From Candidatus Rhodobacter oscarellae (GTDB lineage Bacteria; Pseudomonadota; Alphaproteobacteria; Rhodobacterales; Rhodobacteraceae): a DNA stretch of 64,000 nucleotides. Position 1 is the first letter of the stretch. Every line of letters begins with the position of its first letter. Both the position numbers and the translations under genes were made by a program. The DNA lies in the NCBI RefSeq assembly GCF_001078595.1, contig NZ_LFTY01000002.1, positions 3,842,035 through 3,906,034 on the forward strand, in the 5' to 3' direction. Positions 57,675 through 64,000 of this stretch are shown one piece after another. The notes under the pieces are model-generated. The model worked only from the letters and a program-made list of their open reading frames with translations, searched no databases and was not told where the DNA came from.

Positions 57675-58886
57675 ATGGAAGAAGCCTATATCTACGACGC
57701 CGTGCGCTCGCCCCGCGGGAAGGGACGCAAGGATGGCAGCCTGCATGAGGTGACCGCGGTCAAGCTGAGCGCGGACATGCTGAACGCTCTGAAGGCGCGC
57801 AACAATCTGGACGGGCACGCCGCCGAGGACGTGATCTGGGGCAACGTCACCCAGATTGGCGAGCAGGGGGCCTGCCTGGCGCGGACCGCGGTGCTGGCCA
57901 GCGACCTCGACGAGAGCATCCCCGGTGTCTCGATCAACCGCTTCTGCGCCTCTGGCCTGGAGGCCGTGAACATGGCCGCCAACCAGGTACGCGGCGGGGC
58001 TGGCGACGCCTATATCGCGGGCGGTGTGGAGTGCATGAGCCGGGTGCCCATGGGCGCCGATGGCGGCGCCATTGCCGCCGACCCGACCGTGGCGATGAAG
58101 AGCTACTTCGTCCCCCAGGGCATCTCTAGCGACATCATTGCCACCGAGTATGGTTTCACCCGCGACATGGCCGACGAGCTGGCCGTGCGCAGCCAGAACC
58201 GTGCCAAGGCCGCCTGGGATGACCGCCGGTTCGACAAAACGGTCGTGCCGATCAAGGACATGAACGGGCTGACCATCCTGGACAATGACGAGTATATGCG
58301 CCCCGGCACCGACATGCAGGCGCTGGGCGCGCTGAAGCCCTCGTTCAAGGACCTGGGCGAGACCATGCCCGGCTTCGACGCCATTGCGCTGATGAAATAC
58401 CCGCATCTGGAGCGGATCAACCACATCCACCACGCGGGCAACTCCTCGGGCATCGTGGACGGCGCCGCGGCGGTCCTCATCGGCAACAAGGCCTATGGGG
58501 AGAAGCACGGGCTGAAGCCTCGCGCGCGCATCAGGGCCACCGCCAAGATCGGCACCGACCCCACCATCATGCTCACGGGCCCCGTGCCGGTGACGGAAAA
58601 GATCATGGCCGATAGCGGCATGGCCATCAGCGATATCGACCTCTTTGAGGTGAACGAGGCCTTCGCTAGCGTCGTGATGCGCTTCATGCAGGCCTTCGAG
58701 GTCGACCCCGACCTGGTGAACGTCAATGGCGGTTCGATCGCGATGGGCCACCCGCTGGGGGCCACCGGCGCGATCATCCTGGGCACGCTGCTGGACGAGT
58801 TGGAGCGCTCCGACAAAGAGACCGGGCTGGCCACGCTTTGCATCGGCTCGGGCATGGGGGCCGCCACGATCATCGAGCGCGTTTAA
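57675..58886 (+). CDS. fadA: acetyl-CoA acyltransferase (FadA-type thiolase)
   Basis: A 403-residue thiolase that cleaves 3-oxoacyl-CoA with CoA. Nucleophile C91 (INRFCASGLEAV), GGSIAMGHPLGATGAI with the catalytic His, and CIGSGMGAATI with the second catalytic Cys. ATG at 57675 has AAGGAGG nine bases ahead. With the trifunctional-type gene at 60754 it supplies the last three steps of beta-oxidation, although a cupin and two NTF2-like genes lie between them. Confidence 0.92.
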   Translation: MEEAYIYDAVRSPRGKGRKDGSLHEVTAVKLSADMLNALKARNNLDGHAAEDVIWGNVTQIGEQGACLARTAVLASDLDESIPGVSINRFCASGLEAVNMAANQVRGGAGDAYIAGGVECMSRVPMGADGGAIAADPTVAMKSYFVPQGISSDIIATEYGFTRDMADELAVRSQNRAKAAWDDRRFDKTVVPIKDMNGLTILDNDEYMRPGTDMQALGALKPSFKDLGETMPGFDAIALMKYPHLERINHIHHAGNSSGIVDGAAAVLIGNKAYGEKHGLKPRARIRATAKIGTDPTIMLTGPVPVTEKIMADSGMAISDIDLFEVNEAFASVVMRFMQAFEVDPDLVNVNGGSIAMGHPLGATGAIILGTLLDELERSDKETGLATLCIGSGMGAATIIERV

Positions 58887-58896
58887 GCGCAAAGAA

Positions 58897-58920
58897 GGCG
58901 CGGCTTGTTCGAGCCGCGCC
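58897..58920 (+). terminator. perfect 9-bp-stem hairpin between thiolase and cupin gene
   Basis: GGCGCGGCT (58897-58905) and AGCCGCGCC (58912-58920) are exact complements with the 6-nt loop TGTTCG. It lies 10 bp after the thiolase stop and before the AAAGGAG ribosome site of the cupin gene. No T-run follows, so it is more likely an mRNA-processing or stability element than a full terminator. Confidence 0.5.
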
Positions 58921-58941
58921 CGACCAAAGGAGATAAGCCCG

Positions 58942-59418
58942 ATGCCAAAGATCGACATCACCGCGTTGCCGTCTGAATCCGGCTCGGGCTACCCCGCGCC
59001 GTATGACGCAGGCTTTGAAAAGCGTCACGTCACGCGGCTCGGCAAGGCCGCGGGCCTGACGCAGTTCGGCGCCAACTTGGTGCGGCTGGAGCCAGGCGCA
59101 ATGGCGTCGCAGCGCCATTGGCATGAGAATCAAGACGAGTTCTTAATGGTCACGAAAGGCACATGCACGCTGGTGGAAGATGAAGGATCGACCACTTTAT
59201 CACCCGGGGATTGTGCGGCTTTCCCCGCAGGCAACCCTAACGGGCATCATTTGGTGAACAACAGCCGAGAAGACGCCGAATTTTTGGTCATCGGTACACA
59301 TTCGTCCACAGAAACTGGACATTATAGCGATGTGGATATGATGGTACGTGTGACTGATGGCGAGTATAATTTCACGCGGCGTGACGGGTCGCCAATTCGG
59401 GGCGAGGGCGGACAGTGA
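58942..59418 (+). CDS. cupin-domain protein
   Basis: A 158-residue single-cupin protein. The metal motif is RHWHENQDEFLMVTKG (His, His, Glu) and PAGNPNGHHLVNNS (His). Such cupins include dioxygenases and sugar-binding or regulatory proteins; none can be chosen. ATG at 58942 follows AAAGGAG. The GC-rich style of the first 50 codons changes to AT-richer codons from about 59110 onward, and this persists through the next two genes. Its stop overlaps the GTG of the following gene. Confidence 0.84.
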   Translation: MPKIDITALPSESGSGYPAPYDAGFEKRHVTRLGKAAGLTQFGANLVRLEPGAMASQRHWHENQDEFLMVTKGTCTLVEDEGSTTLSPGDCAAFPAGNPNGHHLVNNSREDAEFLVIGTHSSTETGHYSDVDMMVRVTDGEYNFTRRDGSPIRGEGGQ

Positions 59419-60098
59419 GTCTGGACCTAGCTATGCCGCTTGCGGCGCTCGAGTATTCGGGGCAAATCGCGTATTCTATGCGCGGGGTGCATGGAATGCC
59501 TGAGGCTCACGATGGATCCGGGCCGCTTGGCGGCGCACCGTCCTTGAACCGGGCCCAGGAAATCGTCGAGCATGTCTTGAATGAAGCGGGCACGGCCCTA
59601 ATCGCCGGAGACTTTTCCCGGTTCGTGGGTCATTTCGAGATCCCCGTCGTGGTCGAGACATATGAGAACCGAATTGTCCTAGACACCGAGGCGGCGCTGC
59701 GGGACATGTTCTTTTCGGTGCACAAATACTACCGCGATCTAGGGGTCAGCCAGATCCATCGCTGTAGCATAAGCGCAGCGTTTGACGGCGCCGATAACAT
59801 CCATGCGAGCCATATAAACTACGTCTTGGCGCACGGCGGTCTCGCCCAGGATGCCTTCGCGGTCTATTCGCAACTGCGTCGCGGCACCGCCGGCTGGCAA
59901 GTATGGTGCTCGCAATATGCCATCCCAGATTCGGATCTGCTGAATCGCGTGCTTTCGGGTGACGTGGATTCGGCCTCGGTTGTGATCGGCCGCGGCCAGG
60001 AAAAGTTAAACCTAGAGGAAGATGAAGGGCAAAGTGCAGGGTTCCAAGTGTGGCGGTTGGCGTCGATACGTCAGAGTTCTGACGAGAGCGGCGACTGA
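59415..60098 (+). CDS. NTF2/SnoaL-like-looking protein, first of tandem pair
   Basis: A 227-residue protein starting at GTG 59415 that overlaps the cupin stop. Its central part (AGDFSRFVGHFEIPVVVETYENRIVLDTEAALRDMFFSVHKYYRDLGVSQIHRCSISAAFDGADNIHASHINYVLAHGG) alternates helices and strands in the way of nuclear-transport-factor-2-like folds. It aligns with the next ORF (FERFLAICHLPLETGTFEGHRVLRTTSEL...). AT-richer codon use than the flanking fad genes suggests acquisition. Biochemical role unknown. Confidence 0.66.
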   Translation: MSLDLAMPLAALEYSGQIAYSMRGVHGMPEAHDGSGPLGGAPSLNRAQEIVEHVLNEAGTALIAGDFSRFVGHFEIPVVVETYENRIVLDTEAALRDMFFSVHKYYRDLGVSQIHRCSISAAFDGADNIHASHINYVLAHGGLAQDAFAVYSQLRRGTAGWQVWCSQYAIPDSDLLNRVLSGDVDSASVVIGRGQEKLNLEEDEGQSAGFQVWRLASIRQSSDESGD

Positions 60099-60272
60099 GC
60101 AATGTTTGACCAATACCTCATCAGCGCCCAGGTTTCTCGCACGGGCGACCAGCACAAAGCGATCTCTGCGCGCAACTCTTGCGGGATACCGGGGCCCGAC
60201 GCTCCGCCGTGGCGCCTTGCCTGGCTTGGCAGAGCTAAGCACAGCGCCCGCAACCAGCGGCCTGTGCGCGCA

Positions 60273-60761
60273 ATGACCCTGGAACAGCCCGAGGCAGAGG
60301 CGATCGTCGCCCATCTAATGCAAGAGGCAAAAGGCAGCGTCCTGGACAATGCATTTGAACGCTTCCTTGCGATCTGTCACCTGCCGCTTGAGACGGGCAC
60401 CTTCGAAGGGCATCGCGTTTTGCGCACAACCTCCGAGCTCAAGCAGCTCTTTCAGGAATTCGTTGATTACTACGCGCTGAACCAGATCACGGACACCATT
60501 CGCACACCGATCTCGATCGAGGCGCGCGATGAAAACGTCATTTTGTGCACCCACGAAAGCTGGCACGTCTCGTCACAGCAGCTCCTTAAGAACAAAATGA
60601 CTGCGTTCACCGAGATCCATCGCCGCAACGGCGTATGGGCGGTGACGCGCTCTTACTATGCCAGCGAGGGCTCGGCGCAGTTCCACAAAACCCTCGAGCC
60701 GCGCCCGGCGCGCTCGTCCGATTTACCGAATTCCGACAAAAAGGACCAATCCCATGGCTGA
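60273..60761 (+). CDS. NTF2/SnoaL-like-looking protein, second of tandem pair
   Basis: A 162-residue protein from ATG 60273 (MTLEQPEAEAIVAHLMQEAKGSVLDNAFERFLAICHLP). The frame is open back to 60102, but those 57 codons show no resemblance to the paralogue and include an unlikely Pro/Arg-rich stretch, so a later start is preferred. The segment ELKQLFQEFVDYYALNQITDTIRTPISIEARDENVILCTHESWHVSSQQL matches the spacing of the previous gene. Its stop overlaps the fadJ start by 8 bp, so it is translated with the beta-oxidation enzyme. Confidence 0.66.
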   Translation: MTLEQPEAEAIVAHLMQEAKGSVLDNAFERFLAICHLPLETGTFEGHRVLRTTSELKQLFQEFVDYYALNQITDTIRTPISIEARDENVILCTHESWHVSSQQLLKNKMTAFTEIHRRNGVWAVTRSYYASEGSAQFHKTLEPRPARSSDLPNSDKKDQSHG

Positions 60762-62946
60762 CTTTATCATGACCAAAGGCGACGATGGCGTCGCAGTGAT
60801 CACCTGGGACGTGCCCGGGAAATCCATGAACGTGATGAGCCGCGAGGCGATGCCCCTGCTGGGCAACCTGGTGGATGACGCGCTGGCCGATGAGGCGGTG
60901 ACGGGTATCATCATCACCTCTGGCAAGAAGGACTTCGCCGGGGGCATGGACCTCAACGTGCTGGGCTCGATCAGCGCCGAGGCGGGCGACAATCCCGCCC
61001 AGGCTCTGTTCGACTTCACCATGGCGGGCCACCACGGGCTGCGCAAGATCGAGCGCGCGGGCATGGACCCCAAGACCAACAAGGGCGGCAAGCCGATCGC
61101 CTGCGTGCTGCCGGGCACCGCGCTGGGCATCGGTTTCGAGATCCCGCTGGCCTGCCACCGGATTTTCGCCGCCGACAACCCCAAGGCTAAAATCGGCCTG
61201 CCCGAGATCCTTGTGGGGCTCTTCCCCGGCGCGGGCGGCACCACCCGGCTCGTGCGCAAGCTGGGCGCCATGGCGGCCTCGCCCTTCCTGCTCGAAGGTA
61301 AGCTGTCCGACCCCAAGAAAGCCAAGGCCGCGGGCCTGATCGACGAGGTCTCTGAGGACCCGATGGCCGCGGCGCGCGAATGGGTGCTGGGCGCCACGGA
61401 TGCCGACATCGTCAAACCCTGGGACGCGAAGGGCTACAAGATGCCCGGCGGCATGCCCTATCACCCCTCGGGCTTCATGACCTTTGTGGGGGCCGCGGCC
61501 ATGGTCCACGGCAAGACCCAGGGCGTCTACCCCGCGGCCAAGGCCCTGCTGGCGGCGGCCTATGAGGGCGCGCAGGTGCCGTTCGAGACCGCGCTGAAGA
61601 TCGAGGCGCGCCACTTCACCTCTGTGCTGATGAGCCCGACCTCCTCGGCGATGATCCGGTCGCTCTTTGTGAACAAAGAGGCGCTGGAGAAGGGCGCGAA
61701 CCGTCCCGACGTGGCCGATGAGACCGTCAAGAAGGTCGGCGTGCTGGGCGCGGGCATGATGGGCGCAGGTATCGCGCTGGTCTCTGCGCAGGCGGGGATC
61801 GAGGTCGTGCTGATCGACCAGACGCAAGAGGCCGCCGACAAGGGCCGCGCCTATACCGAGGCCTACATGGACAAGGGCATCGCCCGCCGCAAAGCCACGC
61901 CCGAGAAGAAAGAGCAGATGCTGGCGCGGATCACCGCCACCACGGATCTGAGCGCGCTGGCCGATTGCGACCTGATCGTCGAGGCGGTGTTCGAGGACCC
62001 CGCGGTCAAGGCCGAGATGACCAAAAAGGTCGAGGCCGTGATCCCGGCCGATTGCATCTTTGCCTCCAACACCTCCACCTTGCCGATCACCGAGCTGGCC
62101 AAGGCGTCGAGCCGCCCCGAGCAGTTCATCGGCATCCACTTCTTCTCGCCCGTCGAGCGGATGATGCTGGTGGAGATCATCAAGGGCGCCGAGACCGGCG
62201 ACCGCGCGGTGGCCAAGTCGCTCGATTACGTGCGCCAGATCCGCAAGACGCCCATCGTTGTGAACGACGCGCGCTTCTTCTACGCCAACCGCTGCATCAT
62301 CCCCTACATCAATGAGGGCGTGCGCATGGTCGGCGAGGGGGTCGAGCCCGCTTTGGTCGAGAACGCCGCCAAAATGCTGGGCTTCCCGGTGGGGCCGCTG
62401 CAGCTGAATGACGAGACCTCGATTGACCTGGGTGTGAAGATCGCCAAGGCGACCAAGGCGGCGTTGGGCGACGCCTATGACGCGGGCGCGGCGGATGAGG
62501 TGCTGTTCTGGCTGTTCGATCAGGGCCGGATGGGGCGCAAATCCTCGGCGGGCTATTACGACTATGACGAGAAGGGCAAGCGCACGGGTATCTGGCCGGG
62601 GTTGCGCGACAAATACACCAAGGATGACCACCCGGACCTGACCGAGGTGCAGCACCGGCTGATGATGGCCCAGGTGCTGGAGGCGGTGCGCGCGATCGAG
62701 GAGGACGTGCTGCTGGACATCCGCGAGGGCGATGTGGGCGCGATCCTGGGCTGGGGCTTTGCGCCCTGGTCCGGCGGGCCGCTCAGCTGGCTGGATATGA
62801 TCGGTGCAACCAAGGCCGTGGAGATCTGCGATGGTCTTGAGGCCAAATTCGGCAAGCGCTTCGCGGCGCCGGCGCTTCTGAAGGACATCGCCGCAAAGGG
62901 CGAGAGCTTCTATGGGCGCTTTACCGAGACGAAAGCCGCCGCCTAA
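60754..62946 (+). CDS. fadJ: fatty-acid oxidation complex alpha-type enzyme (3-hydroxyacyl-CoA dehydrogenase / enoyl-CoA hydratase)
   Basis: A 730-residue multifunctional enzyme. Crotonase part: SGKKDFAGGMDLNVLGS and GLPEILVGLFPGAGGTTRLVRKLG. Dehydrogenase part: VGVLGAGMMGAGIALVSAQAG, NTSTLPITELAKASSRPEQFIGIHFFSPVERM with the catalytic His, and the C-terminal GDVGAILGWGFAPWSGGPLSWLDMIG. ATG at 60754 has AAGGA seven bases before. The TAA stop (62944-62946) is peculiar: TA is the target of the adjoining IS630 element and the last A is the first base of the element, so the original third stop base is unknown. Confidence 0.94.
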   Translation: MADFIMTKGDDGVAVITWDVPGKSMNVMSREAMPLLGNLVDDALADEAVTGIIITSGKKDFAGGMDLNVLGSISAEAGDNPAQALFDFTMAGHHGLRKIERAGMDPKTNKGGKPIACVLPGTALGIGFEIPLACHRIFAADNPKAKIGLPEILVGLFPGAGGTTRLVRKLGAMAASPFLLEGKLSDPKKAKAAGLIDEVSEDPMAAAREWVLGATDADIVKPWDAKGYKMPGGMPYHPSGFMTFVGAAAMVHGKTQGVYPAAKALLAAAYEGAQVPFETALKIEARHFTSVLMSPTSSAMIRSLFVNKEALEKGANRPDVADETVKKVGVLGAGMMGAGIALVSAQAGIEVVLIDQTQEAADKGRAYTEAYMDKGIARRKATPEKKEQMLARITATTDLSALADCDLIVEAVFEDPAVKAEMTKKVEAVIPADCIFASNTSTLPITELAKASSRPEQFIGIHFFSPVERMMLVEIIKGAETGDRAVAKSLDYVRQIRKTPIVVNDARFFYANRCIIPYINEGVRMVGEGVEPALVENAAKMLGFPVGPLQLNDETSIDLGVKIAKATKAALGDAYDAGAADEVLFWLFDQGRMGRKSSAGYYDYDEKGKRTGIWPGLRDKYTKDDHPDLTEVQHRLMMAQVLEAVRAIEEDVLLDIREGDVGAILGWGFAPWSGGPLSWLDMIGATKAVEICDGLEAKFGKRFAAPALLKDIAAKGESFYGRFTETKAAA

Positions 62947-63026
62947 AGCGTTTCGACAAAAGTTTGAATCGGTTGGATTCCCACAGAGCTTGAACTGTGA
63001 TTCACCTTGATAGGGAGGATCACATC

Positions 63027-63413
63027 ATGCCAGCACCATTGTCGACAGAACTGCGCGACCGCTTTGCGCGTTTGATCAGGGAAGGACTGTCCGGGAGAGA
63101 AGCCTCACGCCGCCTTCAGGTTTCTGCCGCCACTGGCGCTCGATGGGCCGGTCGAATCCGGAGTACCGGGGCTGCCACTGTTGCACTGATGGGACGTCCT
63201 GCGGGATCGGGCAAGCTGGCCGACCATATAGAGTTCTTTAGGGAGTTGGTGACGCAGGACCCGGACATCACGTTATTCGAACTGCGTGATGCACTCGCTG
63301 ATGCGGAAGGGGTTGCGGTCCATCATTCCGCCATTGCGGGGTTGCTCAAGCGCCTCGGCTTCACGCACAAAAAAAGTCGTTGGTGGCCTCCGAGCGCCGC
63401 CATGCCAAGGTAA
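63027..63413 (+). CDS. IS630 transposase, N-terminal part (orfA)
   Basis: A 128-residue product starting at ATG 63027 (MPAPLSTELRDRFARLIREGLSGREASRRLQVSAATGARW), after GGGAGGA; the frame begins ten codons earlier at 62997. It holds two helix-turn-helix segments for terminal-repeat binding, the second near LFELRDALADAEGVAVHHSAIAGLLKRLGFTHKKS. The frame passes AAAAAAA at 63369-63375, where a -1 slip would join it to orfB (…THKKSLVASERR). Confidence 0.85.
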   Translation: MPAPLSTELRDRFARLIREGLSGREASRRLQVSAATGARWAGRIRSTGAATVALMGRPAGSGKLADHIEFFRELVTQDPDITLFELRDALADAEGVAVHHSAIAGLLKRLGFTHKKSRWWPPSAAMPR

Positions 63414-63985
63414 GGCGACGGCGGGCTGATTGGTTTGCTCATCGCATTCCGGCCGTCGGGGCCTCACCGGATCGTGTTGTCTTCATTGACGAAACCGCCG
63501 TGAAGACGAACCTCACGCGGCTACGGGGCTGGGCGTCACGCGGCGAGCGCCTGACCATGGACGCGCCCTTCGGCAGTTGGGGGACGCAGACACTGATTGC
63601 CGGTCTGAGCTATGATGCGCTGATCGCACCCTGGGTCATCAAAGGCGCAATGGACGGTCCTGCTTTTGCCGCCTACATCCGCGAAGTGCTGGTGCCCGAA
63701 ATCACACCCGGCACGGTGGTGATTCTCGACAACCTGGCCACGCATCGCAACAAGGAAGCAGCAGCCGCGCTAAAGGCGCATGGCTGCTGGTTTCTGTACC
63801 TGCCGCCACACTCCCCAGACCTCAACCCGATTGAACAAGCTTTCTCGAAGCTCAAGGCCCATCTCCGACGGATCGGAGCACGCTCGTTCACATCCGTCTT
63901 CAAAGCCATCGGTGAAATCTGTGACCTGTACGATCCGGAAGAATGCTCGAACTACTTCAAGGCCGCTGGATATGTCTCAAACTAA
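63380..63985 (+). CDS. IS630 transposase, C-terminal DDE part (orfB)
   Basis: A 201-residue frame with the DDE catalytic core: VVFIDETAVKTN (first Asp), VVILDNLATHRN (second Asp), and PPHSPDLNPIEQAFSKLKAHLRR (Glu). All three residues are present, so the transposase appears functional. It has no own ribosome site and overlaps orfA, in accord with expression as a -1 frameshift fusion at the seven-A run. Confidence 0.86.
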   Translation: MVASERRHAKVRRRRADWFAHRIPAVGASPDRVVFIDETAVKTNLTRLRGWASRGERLTMDAPFGSWGTQTLIAGLSYDALIAPWVIKGAMDGPAFAAYIREVLVPEITPGTVVILDNLATHRNKEAAAALKAHGCWFLYLPPHSPDLNPIEQAFSKLKAHLRRIGARSFTSVFKAIGEICDLYDPEECSNYFKAAGYVSN

Positions 63986-64000
63986 TGTCGAAACGCTCTA

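Larger units (their letters stand above)
62946..63998 (+). mobile_element. IS630-family insertion sequence, complete
   Basis: A 1053-bp element bounded by TA on each side (62944-62945 and 63999-64000), the target duplication of IS630/Tc1 elements. Terminal inverted repeats: AAGCGTTTCGACAAAAGTTTGA on the left and, complemented, GAGCGTTTCGACATTAGTTTGA on the right. It encodes a transposase in two overlapping frames joined by a run of seven A. The right TA is also the last two bases of the window, so what lies beyond is not visible. Confidence 0.88.

Noticed and set aside
58726..58941. 72-residue upstream extension of the cupin ORF
   Set aside because: It overlaps the thiolase 3' end in another frame and includes the hairpin at 58897; the ribosome site and family start are at 58942.
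60102..60272. 57-residue N-terminal part of the second NTF2-like ORF
   Set aside because: Not matched by the paralogue, poor codon usage and no ribosome site at 60102; the start at 60273 was preferred.

Overview
The window is a GC-rich, densely packed chromosomal segment that looks like a marine alphaproteobacterium of the Rhodobacterales (Roseobacter group). The signs are an ilvE gene divergent from a MarR / OmpR-type regulator pair resembling petP-petR of Rhodobacter, a FAD/NADPH-type gltD and a bacterial gltB separated by two GFA-family genes, many beta-oxidation genes, and strong GC3 bias that creates long antisense shadow frames. No rRNA, tRNA, CRISPR array or prophage was recognised. 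The assignment rests on protein content and gene order read by eye, not on database searches.

Layout. 1-6.9 kb: 3'-part of gltD, two GFA-domain genes and gltB (ammonia assimilation). 7-11.6 kb: two secreted DUF4189-like proteins, mtgA, a GST, queG and a DMT permease. 11.6-14 kb: ilvE diverging from petP-like and petR-like regulators. 14-18.4 kb: an HDAC-like deacetylase followed by xseB-ispA-dxs (isoprenoid precursor supply). 18.4-21.3 kb: a dehydratase/epimerase-like protein and a short ArsR-SRPBCC-YCII-methyltransferase run. 21.3-25.4 kb: a region with decay: a frameshifted stub of a sterol-desaturase paralogue next to the intact gene, an EEP-family gene broken by an in-frame TGA, a class II aldolase and an unrecognised gene. 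25.7-32 kb: folD and a four-gene cluster (LPG-synthase-type flippase-like membrane protein, FAD oxidoreductase, DPM1/GtrB-like glycosyltransferase, large polytopic protein) that reads as a lipid-linked sugar pathway. 32-36.7 kb: FadJ-like enzyme and acyl-CoA ligase divergent from a thiolase. 36.8-44.2 kb: transport, a DUF4198/HupE divergent pair, tdk, csaA-like, proC, ybjN-like, SLC13 permease. 44.2-50.5 kb: a DmdB-like acyl-CoA ligase, DMT permease, sulfotransferase, MATE exporter and two hotdog thioesterases, with three copies of a palindromic repeat family. 50.6-63 kb: a putative manganese transporter, two tandem MerR regulators and a fatty-acid degradation block (two acyl-CoA dehydrogenases, thiolase, trifunctional-type FadJ) also holding a GST, a cupin and two NTF2-like proteins. 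The last kilobase is an IS630-family element.

The most unusual structure is a dispersed repeat family. Two copies of about 200 bp (44313-44512 and, inverted, 47878-48076) have terminal inverted repeats and four internal hairpins, each centred on CTT-SS-AAG (SS = GC, CC or GG); two half-size copies with only two hairpins lie at 13875-13918 and 49445-49486. The IS630 copy ends exactly at the window edge and lies at the TA of the fadJ stop codon, so the final A of that stop is the first base of the element.
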